The notes beneath the pieces are model-generated. The model ran no database searches and was not told the DNA's origin. It worked only from the letters and a program-made list of their open reading frames with translations. Below, piece by piece: positions 1-8,604 of a stretch of DNA of 22,770 nucleotides. Origin of the DNA: Bacteroidota bacterium. GTDB taxonomy: Bacteria > Bacteroidota > Bacteroidia > J057 > JADKCL01. The stretch spans positions 1 to 22,770 of the forward strand of contig JADKCL010000052.1 of NCBI GenBank assembly GCA_016718825.1, in the 5' to 3' direction. Numbering within the stretch: the first letter of the stretch is position 1; each line of letters begins with the position of its first letter. The translations under genes were made by a program, and so were the position numbers.

Positions 1-1138
1 CAACCGCATTCACCGGATTGTACACCAATATCGAATCATCCAAACCCGCCGAAGTGATCGCGGCAAAGTCGCCATCGACCGCCACCACGCTGGAAATCCG
101 TACAGGAACATAACCCAACGTTGTCGTCAATGGATTCACCTGATCCGGCAAAAAGCCCATCCGCATCACAGCCCCATGGCCGTTTCTACCCACGCCATCG
201 TGCCGCGAAACCGCAACAAAAACATCACCCGAACCCGCAAATGGAACCGTCAAGGTCGCCAAATCCGGAATGCCATTCCCCAGGAATGAATTGGGGAATC
301 GGCCATAAAGGGTTCCGGGCGTGACATTCGTCGGATCAATGTGCAAAGTAAACGCAAGGCCATGGCCAAACGTGACCGGCGTGCCAGCATCCCCCCAATG
401 CACCAAGAAAAAGACCGTGTCTCCGACCGGAAACGAATCCAATTCGGGTTCAATCCAAACCGGTACGCCGGTCAGAATGTCATTGTTTTTGTTGTGGGTG
501 AGGCCGAAATTCTGGTGAATGGCGATCGTATCGGCAAATTGCACAATGCCATTGCCATCGCAGTCCAAGTGCTTGAAATTGGCACCCAGCGGCAACGAAT
601 TGCTCCAATTGGTTGCGGGTTGACCATGCCAACTGAGGGTCGCATTGGGCCTCGTCGTGCCTGTAGCAGCCATGCCGTAGGCAACGGCCAGCAAGTCGGC
701 ATTGTCGGCCACACCATCGTGATTCGCATCGCCCGGCCACACGCAATCCGGCGCGAGTTGCAATTGGATCGTATCTGCAGCGGTGCAGCCATTGACATCC
801 GTAACCGTCAAACTATACGTCCCACTCGCACTCACACTCAGGCTACTCGTGGTCGCGCCTGTGGACCAAGCATAGCTGCTTGCCCCATTCGGCCCTGTCA
901 ACACCCAAGTTGTATCCGGGCAGGGCCAAGACGAAATTCGAGAGGAAAATGGCACGCCAGCAGCGCCGGCAGCCCGCTCACCCTGCACCCGTCGCACCAC
1001 CTCACACTGTCGGTCGCGCCATGTTCCCAAGGTAGGTGTTGAATCCTGCCGTAGCCAAGGATATTCGCTCCCAGACAAACCGTTTGTTGGGACCAATGGA
1101 AACAGTGGGGCGGAATGGTCAACACCCGAGCGGTCCCG
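1..1138 (-). CDS. C-terminal part of a large surface protein: dockerin-like plus cohesin-like domains (partial, runs off left edge)
   Basis: This minus-strand frame is open from an in-frame stop at 1139-1141 to the left edge. Recognisable protein starts near 1000 with one adhesin module (SSYAWSTGATT ... SGTYSLTVTD). A dockerin-type I-like domain at about 745-480 follows, with two calcium-loop motifs, DANHDGVADNAD and, about 45 residues on, DCDGNGIVQFAD. The rest resembles the cohesin-like segment (GHGLAFTLHIDPTNV) that usually sits between such a dockerin and a T9SS sorting tail in Saprospiria proteins; that tail would lie outside the window. The frame is the same as that of the 1394-5041 gene, so both are probably pieces of one gene separated by indels. 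No convincing start codon exists here; the nearest is a TTG at 1094-1096. The domain calls are fairly sure. Independent translation is doubtful. Confidence 0.6.
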
Positions 1139-1400
1139 TCAGCCATCGCGTCCGTCACAGTCCGCCATAAGTCCCACTCGCACTCACGGTCACATTGTTG
1201 GTGGTTGCGCCATTGCTCCAGAGGTAGCTGCTGAATCCCGGGGTTGCCGCAAAAGTCGCATTCGTCCCGGGACAAACCGTCTGATTGGGGCCGATGGAAC
1301 AGTGGGGCGTAATTGTGGGCAAAAAAACCTTAACCAGAGTAGCGGCGGCCGTGAAGGTGTCCCGGACAAACCGTCTTGCCAAGAAGTCGAGGATTACCAA
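1010..1400 (-). repeat. Degenerate tandem adhesin modules with frame-breaking indels
   Basis: This stretch joins the two halves of the surface-protein gene and encodes two or three copies of a ~55-residue module. The cleanest copy, at about 1165-1330, reads CSIGPNQTVCPG, then ATPGFSSYLWSNGATT, then VTVSASGTYG. A second copy at about 1010-1130 matches it at DNA level but lacks one base in the SYLWSNG codons, and has compensating single-base changes before QTVC. A third, badly eroded copy of QTVCPG lies at about 1335-1375. The coding frame changes at least three times: at the TAA at 1394-1396, near 1157-1165, and near 1045. Real pseudogene decay and assembly error within tandem repeats both remain possible. 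Confidence 0.6.
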
Positions 1401-4400
1401 TCGGTTTGGGTACTGCTCGCCGTCCCGCATTGATCCGATGCGGTTAAAGTCACAACATGCAGGCCGCAGGGAAGCGTGACGGTCAAAGTTGTAGGCCCGC
1501 TGTTGCCGCTGCCACCGTTGGCGAGACAGTTTTGGCCCAGAATCGACCAATTGAGCATGGCCCCCGGCGTGCCGGTCGAGGTGAAGGTGACTGTATTTCC
1601 AACGACATTGGACGTAAATGATGCAGTGAGGCCACTTGGACATGCCGCCGAACATTGTAGCAACGAAGTCCCATTCGCAGGGGTTGGAAGGGGTGTCCAG
1701 TTCAACGGTGTCGCCGTCAAGGCTGTGCTGCTGATGATTGCTGCAGAATATGTGGCGGTGGTATTGGTGAATTCAACCACGGCCTGCGGCGCATAAACCG
1801 ATGCCGGCAATTGGCAATCGGTAGGGGAGCTGTGCCGGTGAATTTCGAGCGGATTTGCGGTGATTCCGGATTTGCCCAGCGTATAACATTGTCCGGAGCC
1901 AGCAACGTAGGCATCCCAGGTGTCTTCGTTGTAGGTGGCACCGGTCGTGCCGTAGGCATTGAAAGTCAGGGTGAAAGTCGATGGATCCAAATCCACCACG
2001 AACTTCTCCTTCTGCGGGGCCACATTGAATTGTGATGGGTTCCGGTTGAGGGTACCCCAGCCGATCCAATGCCCGTTGGGGTACTTTACCAAACTCCGAA
2101 TCACCGGTTTTTGGAGCGGATTGTTGGCCGAACCCGTCATGCCTACGCGGTAGAGCCTGCTTTCGACCGCATGGGTCATCGTATTGAACCGGAATACGCC
2201 CAAGCGCGGCGTAGAACCGGTGCCCGCATAGATGTCACTGACAGACAGCATGCCATACATATTCCCATCGCAGTCCATTCCCAATCCCATTTCGCCCAAA
2301 AAGAAGGCGTTTGTTCCTCCGAATGGCAGCGTGGTCGTGTACTTCTCATAGCCGATGCCAGCCGGATTCAGGTGGACAAATTCGAGCGTGGTGCTGTTCG
2401 AATTCGGCTGTTGCACCAACCACATCGAACCGTCAGGCGCTTCCATTCCCCCATAAATTTTGGAGGTATTGAGGTAGCGCACATACTGAACGTTGAAGTT
2501 GAGATCCAGCTTGATATAATAACTGTTGAATTGGCCTTGACCCTCCTTGACTACGAAAAAGTAGCCACTCGGAACCTTGAACGAAGTTGTTCCCAATTGC
2601 CCGATCGTGTTGATGGGCAGGTATTTGGCTTGAACAACGTTCCCGAATTTGTCCAATTCGCCCCAAAATGGATCAAAGTTGGATCCGGAGTTGAACGAAT
2701 GCCCGATAAAAGCAAAATGCCCATTGCTCATGGCGTGGAGGTCGAAGATTTGCGTCGCACCACCAGTCCAAGTGGTCATGGGGCCGCGGATGGCACCCGA
2801 CGAATCAAATGCCATCAAACAGGCATTCGGATTCATTGTCGCAGTCGCCACCATCACGTCGCCGTTGGGTTGCGCTGCAATCGCGTGGACATTGAAGTCA
2901 AATCCATTTGCAAAAACGGTACGGAAGGATGCGGTGCTAGTGTTGTTGACGATGACCGTCTGACAACTGCTATGCGTCGCGCAGGCATTGGACACCGTTT
3001 GGCAAATGACATACGTGCCGGGCAAGGCATACGTATGGCTGCTCTGCACGCCTGTCGCGGTGGTGCCATCCCCAAAGTCCCAAGAAATCGTGCCATTGAC
3101 CGCTGCATTCGTGATGGTCGCAGTAAGGCCGGCTGTAGAGGTGATCGAGAAGTTGGAATAGGGAATCGGGCAGGTGAAATTGTAACAATAAGTATTGCTC
3201 CCGCAGGCATTGGTCGCCGTAAGGCAAATGTTGAAATTCCCCCCGTTGACGTATGGCGCAAAGTAAGTCTTCACGGGATTGGCCACGGTACTCGTTGTCC
3301 CGTCACCAAAAGCCCAGCTGTAAGACTGTCCCAAGGTGCTCGTGTTCGTGAAGGTAAGCTGCCCGGGAGCCGTAACCGCATAGGTAAATCCAGCCACCGG
3401 TATCGCCGGACTCACCAAAACCGTGCGCCAAGTCGTGTCCTGGCAGGGTGCGTCGTAATAAACCGTTCCCAGCGTGTAGGTGCCCGCGACGGTCGGCGTC
3501 CAACTGAAGCTGCTGCCTGTTCCCATCGAAACGCCATTCACCAGCCAACTCAACCCCGTAGAATTCAGACCACTTGTTTCGGTATAGGTATTCGTCGAAT
3601 TCACGCAAATATTTGCAGGTCCGCTCACAACCGCCGTGGAGCAAGCATGCACGGGGATCGAAAACGTATCCGAGCCACAGCCATTGGTGGCGATCACCGT
3701 CACCGGCCAAGTGCCGTAGGGCGGATAGCTATGCACCGGGTCATTCGTAGTACCGGTTGTGCCATCCCCAAAATCATAGAAAATCGAATAAAACCCAAAG
3801 GTGTTCTCGTTGAAAGCCACTTGCCCACCTCCTTGTGGAGTGGTGGTCACCGAAAGGCAGGGATTCATACAGGTATAGGTTCCGTTATTGGTGATACTGA
3901 GCTGCCTTTGTGCCGAAAACGCCAAGTTGTCGGTCGACAGCGTCAAACTTGGCGCTACGGTACTGCCCAAGACCCCCACGAAGGGAAGGGTGCCAGCGGT
4001 GAAATTTTGCGAGGAAACCGATGGCGGTGTTCCACTGCACGATTGCCGCACATCGTAGCCCGGCACGACAGCGAGATACCGGTAGTCGATATTCGCAGCG
4101 GTGAGGCAGGAATGCATGTCAAAGGCAAACATCGGATCACCAAAAGGCGAGCCGGTGACGGTACTTTGAAACTTGTTGCTCCCGGACCCGGGGTAAACCT
4201 TTTGTCCTTGTACCACCCCATTGTTATCGAGGACGATCAAATAAATTTCCTCCGTATAGGGATAGTTGCAGTTCATTGTCGATTGCAGTGTCACCCTTGC
4301 AGTGGCAGTCACGACGAGGTCGTTGGAACCCGGTGCTGCGACACCTGCCGCCTCGATCACGGTATAAGGAAGTCCCCAAAGCCCAGGCGTCGGCCGGAAT

Positions 4401-5041
4401 TTTTTGGCCCAGCGCACCGCCATTGTACTGTCCGTACGAATCACCTTCACCGTATCGGCAACCATGCTCACGATTCCGAGGCCATGGTCTTGGTAAATCG
4501 TGTAGTTGGTTCCAACATTGAACAGGTCCTTGAGCCGGTTGCCATTCGCATTCAGAACCGTGACGCGCCCAAAGCAGGTCACGTACAGGCGCTGATCGAT
4601 TCCCCAAAAGGCTTCCACCGGATCAGCTCCTGGATAGAAATTATGCCAGTCCGGAACAAAGCTTGCGCCAAATCGCACCACCCCAAATCCAGTCGTCGAT
4701 GTTGCCTTGTACACAAGATAGATATGATCGTTCGTGTCAGCCACCATCTGAACCAAGTTGCTGTTGGTAATCTTCAATTGATTCAAGACGATCCCCATCG
4801 TATCCACCGTGCAGACGCGGCTATCTGCAGTGTTGCTGAGCCAGATATGGCTATTCTTTTGAATCACATTGGGGCCAGAAATATTGCCTGCCCAGCTCAT
4901 GTATTGATCCATTTGCTTGTTCAACACATAATGATCAAAGTTGAATGTTGCGATGGGCGAAAACACAACATGCCCGTTCATCCCCATCGCATGGTACGAC
5001 CGCATCGTCTGCGGACCATATTGACCGGCCTCCGGCCGCAC
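1394..5041 (-). CDS. Large PKD/beta-propeller surface protein, 5' truncated and 3' frameshifted
   Basis: 1215 codons. Residues 1-330 look like a beta-propeller-type module of short strands. PKD domains follow at about 408-466 (FYDFGDGTTG), 548-622 (WAFGDGTTS) and 626-698 (WDFGDGTTA), with an Ig-like segment at 470-540. A second propeller-like module spans 703-1110 (HAIAAQPNGDVMVATA), and a PKD-like end lies at 1150-1210. Such proteins are exported adhesins or enzymes of the cell surface in Bacteroidota. There is no signal peptide. The only upstream start is a GTG at 5041, and the first codons fall inside the intergenic repeat that begins at about 5027. The start HAMGMNGHVVFSP resembles the middle of the second propeller (HAMSNGHFAFIG), so the original N-terminus is probably lost. 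At the other end the frame stops at 1394, while homology continues in other frames down to the dockerin-like part. I infer a broken gene; the domain content is clear. Confidence 0.75.
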   Translation of the reverse strand: MRPEAGQYGPQTMRSYHAMGMNGHVVFSPIATFNFDHYVLNKQMDQYMSWAGNISGPNVIQKNSHIWLSNTADSRVCTVDTMGIVLNQLKITNSNLVQMVADTNDHIYLVYKATSTTGFGVVRFGASFVPDWHNFYPGADPVEAFWGIDQRLYVTCFGRVTVLNANGNRLKDLFNVGTNYTIYQDHGLGIVSMVADTVKVIRTDSTMAVRWAKKFRPTPGLWGLPYTVIEAAGVAAPGSNDLVVTATARVTLQSTMNCNYPYTEEIYLIVLDNNGVVQGQKVYPGSGSNKFQSTVTGSPFGDPMFAFDMHSCLTAANIDYRYLAVVPGYDVRQSCSGTPPSVSSQNFTAGTLPFVGVLGSTVAPSLTLSTDNLAFSAQRQLSITNNGTYTCMNPCLSVTTTPQGGGQVAFNENTFGFYSIFYDFGDGTTGTTNDPVHSYPPYGTWPVTVIATNGCGSDTFSIPVHACSTAVVSGPANICVNSTNTYTETSGLNSTGLSWLVNGVSMGTGSSFSWTPTVAGTYTLGTVYYDAPCQDTTWRTVLVSPAIPVAGFTYAVTAPGQLTFTNTSTLGQSYSWAFGDGTTSTVANPVKTYFAPYVNGGNFNICLTATNACGSNTYCYNFTCPIPYSNFSITSTAGLTATITNAAVNGTISWDFGDGTTATGVQSSHTYALPGTYVICQTVSNACATHSSCQTVIVNNTSTASFRTVFANGFDFNVHAIAAQPNGDVMVATATMNPNACLMAFDSSGAIRGPMTTWTGGATQIFDLHAMSNGHFAFIGHSFNSGSNFDPFWGELDKFGNVVQAKYLPINTIGQLGTTSFKVPSGYFFVVKEGQGQFNSYYIKLDLNFNVQYVRYLNTSKIYGGMEAPDGSMWLVQQPNSNSTTLEFVHLNPAGIGYEKYTTTLPFGGTNAFFLGEMGLGMDCDGNMYGMLSVSDIYAGTGSTPRLGVFRFNTMTHAVESRLYRVGMTGSANNPLQKPVIRSLVKYPNGHWIGWGTLNRNPSQFNVAPQKEKFVVDLDPSTFTLTFNAYGTTGATYNEDTWDAYVAGSGQCYTLGKSGITANPLEIHRHSSPTDCQLPASVYAPQAVVEFTNTTATYSAAIISSTALTATPLNWTPLPTPANGTSLLQCSAACPSGLTASFTSNVVGNTVTFTSTGTPGAMLNWSILGQNCLANGGSGNSGPTTLTVTLPCGLHVVTLTASDQCGTASSTQTDW

Positions 5042-5399
5042 GCTGATCCTGCAGCAAGCCTCCGGCTTAAGAAAGGAAGAGACCTTGTCAAGACCGCCTC
5101 CCGATTACCGCCAAACACCCGACATCCCGCATTCCATCCCAACCGCAGCCAAAAACAGCAAATGCCCCGTTCCATGAATAACCAACCTGTTTGCGCTCCG
5201 AGCTGATTTTTCGGCCCGCGGCCGCAATATCAGCGGGGAGGAAATACAATGTATACCCGCAATGCTACCCAGAGGCCGCTCCTCCGGAGCAAGACCCGCG
5301 ACAAATCCTGCTGTTTGCGTAGCGCCGCCGACGCGGGAGGTGCAAGAAATGTAGCGTCATCGGCGCTCACACCGCATTTCCGGGTAGCGCCGCCGACGC
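5027..5399. repeat. Intergenic repeat element, copy 1
   Basis: This copy matches 8130-8563 along its length. It has the same left edge (GGCCTCCGGCCGCACGCTGA), the same AAGCC-TCC-GGCTT small hairpin, the ATGAATAAC...CCTGTTTGC stretch, the central hairpin (arms 5202-5216 and 5220-5234, loop CGC, two mismatches), the GCTCC-TCC-GGAGC hairpin at about 5278-5290, and the AGCGCCGCCGACGC / GCGTCATCGGCGCT tract. The AGCGCCGCCGACGC motif recurs at 5321 and 5386, a 65-bp period. It lies between two minus-strand genes and its left edge coincides with the first codons of the 1394-5041 gene. Open frames inside it follow the repeat and are not genes. Confidence 0.8.
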
Positions 5400-5452
5400 A
5401 CTCCATCCACCATTTGAAAATACCTCCCAAACCATTCCCCTTCGATCAAAAA

Positions 5453-5498
5453 CAAAAACCGCTGACCAGATCTTCAAAATCCGGTCAGCGGTTTTTTA
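5453..5498. terminator. Intrinsic terminator, probably bidirectional, after the glycine-rich T9SS gene
   Basis: Perfect stem AAACCGCTGACC / GGTCAGCGGTTT (arms about 5456-5467 and 5483-5494, 15-nt loop) flanked by T-runs when read on either strand. It starts 15-20 nt beyond the stop codon of the minus-strand gene that ends at 5513, the expected position for that gene's terminator. Confidence 0.85.
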
Positions 5499-5512
5499 TT
5501 CGAGGATCATCC

Positions 5513-7810
5513 CTACTGCACAACCACCTTGAACATCCGCCGTTGCTCCACGCCGGATGTCACTTCCACGAGATAGGTGCCAGGAGTTAAATGCTGGATG
5601 TCAATGGCTACCTCGTGATGCAACTCCGGTAGGGTTTGCACCTGCAATTGCCGGCCAAACATGTCCGAGATCTTCACCGTGAACGCATCAACAATCGGAG
5701 AAGCCGTGCGCAAACGCAATTCGCCTTGACCTATGCCGCGGGAAACCGGGTTTGGGTAGAGGGAGAGTCCGCCAAAATTCCCCATCCCAGCGTCAATGCC
5801 GACGAAGGTCACAAACAGGGTGTCACTGACCGCCGTGCAGCCATTGCTGTCTGTCACCATGATCGAATAACTACCTGACTGTGTGACGATATACGTTCCG
5901 CCATTCGCGCCGGAAATGTTGTTGCCATTCAGCAGCCATTGCATCGTCGGGTACGTCGGGGTACAAATCACCGAATTGCCATTTTGCGAAAGGGTAGGGG
6001 TCGGTGCCGGTATTGCAACCACGGTGAAGGTTTGCGTAGCAGAGCAACCTGCACCGTCCGTCACCGTCACCGTATAGCTGCCGGGGGCCAAGCCAACCAA
6101 ATCCTGCGTGCTGTCTCCCGTACTCCAAACGTAGGAATAGCCTAAACAGTCGTTACCTCCGGATGGACTCAAGTCGATCATCCCCGCAGTATCCCCTGCA
6201 CAAGTCGAGGTCACGCCCGCATTGGTCAAAATTGCTGGCGGACTCAGGATCGTCACACTATCCACCGCGGTCCCGCCGCCTGCATCGGTGACGGTCACGT
6301 AATAGACACCTGCTGCCAAACCCGAAATGGTCGCCGTCGTGGCCCCGTTGCTCCACAAATAGGTGTCGTTGCCACAGCCTCCGCTTCCGGATACATGGGC
6401 AATCCCATCGTTGCCACCCGGACATGTGAGGTGGTAGCCACACAGGGACGAATCAGGCCAAGCTTGCGTCGTCGGATTTTGCCCCACGACGGTGATGTTG
6501 GTCACGCAAGTGGATGTGTTCCCGTTCGCATCCGTCACCGTCAAGGTCACAGCGTTGGAGCCAACATTTCCGCAGGTGAAGGCGGATTGGCTCAGGTTCA
6601 GGCTATTGATCGTGCAATTGTCGGTGCTGCCGCTGCCTACTGCGGCTGCGGTTACCGTACCGTTTCCATTGACATCCAAGGTCACCGTGACAGCCTGACA
6701 ATTCGCTGTCGGCGCAACATTGTCCACAGTGACCGTAACAGCGATCCGCGGCGAATTCGAACAGGATCCACCCGTCGCTTCGGCATAGTAGGTTGTTGTC
6801 ACAGTAGGGGTGACCACAAAGTTGGCCCCGCTTGCACTTGATCCAATGGCGACGCCGCCCGAGGGCACCGTGAACCAAGAAATGGTATTGCCGACCGAGG
6901 TTGCATTCATATCAGCCGATCCACCAGGGCATATCATCGAAGGAATGGCTGTCACATTGGAAGGTGTGGCACAAGGAGGCACAATCACATCCGGTGTGAT
7001 CACGACCTCACCATTCCCGAGCCGAAATCCACTTGTCAATGTGCCGCCGGTCACGCCGCCGATGTAGGAAGATCCACCGCCACCGCCGCCAAAAAGGCCG
7101 CCACCGCCGCCATACCATCCGCCGCCGCCGCCTGCACCACAAGCGCCATCACCTTCGCCGCGACCACCTGCGCCAAAAGATCCCGCCTGCGGTGTATGGC
7201 AACATGCGACGCCTGCCGCACCGCCAGCCGACTGCGTGCCGCCTTTGCCACCGCTTTGCGGCCAAGTATTCCAAGTGCCGCCGTCTCCGCCAATCAATCC
7301 GCCGCCAGCGCCACCTGCACGGTTTTGACTCGCCGAATTGGTGCCGCCGCCGCCGCCGCCTCCGACGATCACCCGGTTGGCCAAGCCATAAGGGCTGATG
7401 CGCACATCCGATCCGCCCCCTCCCGTGCCACCGGAAGACGGTGCCGTAAATCCTGCCCCGCCATTGTACCCCCCCGTAGGCGTCGTGGAGTTGAAAAAGG
7501 CTCCGGCCCCCCCGACATACACCTCGAGCACCTGTCCCGGCGTCACCGATAGCGAACCTTGGGCCCGTCCTCCCATGCCTCCGGGTGCATTGGTAATGCC
7601 GCCACCTTGCGCACCTTTGGCATCGATCGTCACCGAAATCACCCCGGGCGGAACGGTATAAGTCTGAACGCCGCCCGTATAGGAAAAGGTCGTTGCCTGT
7701 GCCAAAAGGGTATTCCCCGCGGAAACAAGCAGCAGCACCGCCAACATCATTCTACCCATCCTGCCCCGTTGATGCAGAATACCTTGCATTGATCGTAGTG
7801 TTTTTCTCAT
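5513..7810 (-). CDS. Exported glycine-rich/HYR/SprB-repeat protein with T9SS type A sorting domain
   Basis: 765 residues, intact, ATG start. Residues 1-38 form a signal peptide (MMLAVLLLVSAG, cleavage after LLAQ). Residues 45-270 are a glycine-rich domain (GGGGGGG and GGGGGSSYIGG runs) like those in Bacteroidota and ALK-type proteins. Residues 275-360 look Ig-like. Residues 362-441 are a HYR-type domain (DNVAPTANCQ ... VTLTVTDANGNTSTC). Residues 462-600 hold two SprB-type repeats (CPGGNDGIAHVSGSGG, LWSNGATT, GVYYVTVTDAGG). Residues 610-670 are another Ig-like unit. Residues 681-765 are a type A sorting domain (LSLYPNPVSRG ... LTPGTYLVEVTSG ... RRMFKVVVQ). The product is expected to cross the outer membrane by T9SS and be anchored or released as an adhesin; its ligand is unknown. 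It is followed by a strong terminator and stands alone between two intergenic repeats, so it is probably monocistronic. Confidence 0.92.
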   Translation of the reverse strand: MRKTLRSMQGILHQRGRMGRMMLAVLLLVSAGNTLLAQATTFSYTGGVQTYTVPPGVISVTIDAKGAQGGGITNAPGGMGGRAQGSLSVTPGQVLEVYVGGAGAFFNSTTPTGGYNGGAGFTAPSSGGTGGGGSDVRISPYGLANRVIVGGGGGGGTNSASQNRAGGAGGGLIGGDGGTWNTWPQSGGKGGTQSAGGAAGVACCHTPQAGSFGAGGRGEGDGACGAGGGGGWYGGGGGLFGGGGGGSSYIGGVTGGTLTSGFRLGNGEVVITPDVIVPPCATPSNVTAIPSMICPGGSADMNATSVGNTISWFTVPSGGVAIGSSASGANFVVTPTVTTTYYAEATGGSCSNSPRIAVTVTVDNVAPTANCQAVTVTLDVNGNGTVTAAAVGSGSTDNCTINSLNLSQSAFTCGNVGSNAVTLTVTDANGNTSTCVTNITVVGQNPTTQAWPDSSLCGYHLTCPGGNDGIAHVSGSGGCGNDTYLWSNGATTATISGLAAGVYYVTVTDAGGGTAVDSVTILSPPAILTNAGVTSTCAGDTAGMIDLSPSGGNDCLGYSYVWSTGDSTQDLVGLAPGSYTVTVTDGAGCSATQTFTVVAIPAPTPTLSQNGNSVICTPTYPTMQWLLNGNNISGANGGTYIVTQSGSYSIMVTDSNGCTAVSDTLFVTFVGIDAGMGNFGGLSLYPNPVSRGIGQGELRLRTASPIVDAFTVKISDMFGRQLQVQTLPELHHEVAIDIQHLTPGTYLVEVTSGVEQRRMFKVVVQ

Positions 7811-7991
7811 GTCTTAAAGTGTTGATAAAGGAGATCCACAAAATAGGAATTCTTGCGCGATTTCTTTTCAGTTACAGCAGGGAATTTGACGATGAAATTT
7901 ATGCCGGTCGGGACCCTTGCCAGCAGCGGCTCCCTGTTGAAGCGACGGCTCCCTTTTGAAGCGGCGGGTTTCGGCTCTTTCATGAAGGGGC

Positions 7992-8060
7992 GGCCTCCGG
8001 CCGCACGCTGATCCTGCAGCAAGCCTCCGGCTTAAGAAAGTGAGTGACATTGTGAGGACC
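7992..8060. repeat. Partial copy of the intergenic repeat element
   Basis: This repeats the left edge of the element (GGCCTCCGGCCGCACGCTGA through CTTAAGAAAGTGAGTGACAT) seen at 5027 and 8130, then diverges. It is embedded in a low-complexity stretch (about 7935-8130) with several variants of GAAGCGACGGC/GAAGCGGCGG, so this gap has been enlarged by local duplications. The 180 nt between 7811 and 7991, upstream of the glycine-rich gene, contain no promoter I can call with confidence. Confidence 0.75.
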
Positions 8061-8303
8061 TGATGAAGCAGCAGCCCCCTGTTGAAGCGACGGCCCTTTA
8101 ATGAAGCGGCGGCTCTCTTTTGAAGCGACGGCCTCCGGCCGAACGCTGATCCTGCAGCAAGCCTCCGGCTTAAGAAAGTGAGTGACATTGTCAAGACCGT
8201 ATCGCGATTACCACCTAAGACCCGACATCTCGCAATCAATCCCAATCTTAAGCCTAAAACAGCCCATGCATTGTTCCATGAATAACAAACCTGTTTGCCC
8301 TCT

Positions 8304-8340
8304 CCGCTGCTTTTTCGGCCCGCGGCCGAAAAAGCAGCGG
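8304..8340. other. Perfect 17-bp inverted repeat (hairpin) inside repeat copy 2
   Basis: The left arm 8304-8320 (CCGCTGCTTTTTCGGCC) is fully complementary to 8324-8340 around a CGC loop. The equivalent in copy 1 (5202-5234) keeps the same loop and stem ends with two mismatches. It could act as a terminator or RNA-stabilising structure for the minus-strand WG-repeat transcript, but there is no following T-run on either strand. Confidence 0.85.
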
Positions 8341-8420
8341 GGAAATAAAATGGATAACCGCAATGCTACCCAGACGCCGCTCCTCCGGAGCAAAACCCCA
8401 ACAAATCCTGCTGTTTGGGT

Positions 8421-8563
8421 AGCACCGCCGACGCTGGAGGTGCAAGAAACAAAGCGTCATCGGCGCTCACACCGCGTTCTGCGTAGCACCAATGACGCAG
8501 GAAGGACACACAAACATAGCGTCATCGGCGCTCACACCGCGTTCTGGGTAGCGCCGATGACGC
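8421..8563. repeat. 65-bp tandem repeat with 14-bp inverted arms
   Basis: The motif AGCRCCRMYGACGC occurs at 8421, 8485 and 8550, and GCGTCATCGGCGCT occurs at 8454 and 8519, giving a 64-65 bp period and about 2.2 units. GCGTCATCGGCGCT (8519-8532) and AGCGCCGATGACGC (8550-8563) are perfect reverse complements, so the last unit can fold into a 14-bp stem. The same tract with one fewer unit is present in copy 1 (5321-5399). Confidence 0.85.
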
Positions 8564-8604
8564 AGATATATCAGTGAAACATGCAACCAATTCAGCCCTC
8601 CACC

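Larger units (their letters stand above)
8130..8563. repeat. Intergenic repeat element, copy 2 (longest)
   Basis: Full copy of the element found at 5027-5399, longer by one 65-bp unit. It carries a near-perfect 17-bp hairpin at 8304-8340, the GCTCC-TCC-GGAGC hairpin at about 8381-8393, and the 65-bp tandem tract at 8421-8563. Copies 1 and 2 differ at many bases but keep the hairpin positions. It sits 41 nt beyond the stop codon of the WG-repeat gene. Minus-strand translations such as FLSRRLAAGSACGRRP come from the repeat and do not indicate a gene. Confidence 0.8.

Noticed and set aside
2069..5206. Very long plus-strand open frame (1045 codons) opposite the PKD/propeller gene
   Set aside because: Its translation is low-complexity and rich in His, Arg and Ile without domains; the minus strand has clear PKD and propeller motifs. 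It is an antisense shadow of GC-biased codons.
7033..7398. Arg/His-rich plus-strand frames opposite the glycine-rich domain
   Set aside because: They are complements of GGN codon runs in an intact T9SS protein.
7868..8245. 125-codon minus-strand frame with FLSRRLAAGSA-type repeats
   Set aside because: It is a translation through two copies of the intergenic repeat; the peptide repetition follows from DNA repetition, and no start signal or domain is present.
8421..8563. Possible CRISPR array
   Set aside because: Only about two 65-bp units, whole unit repeated without unique spacers, and no cas genes.
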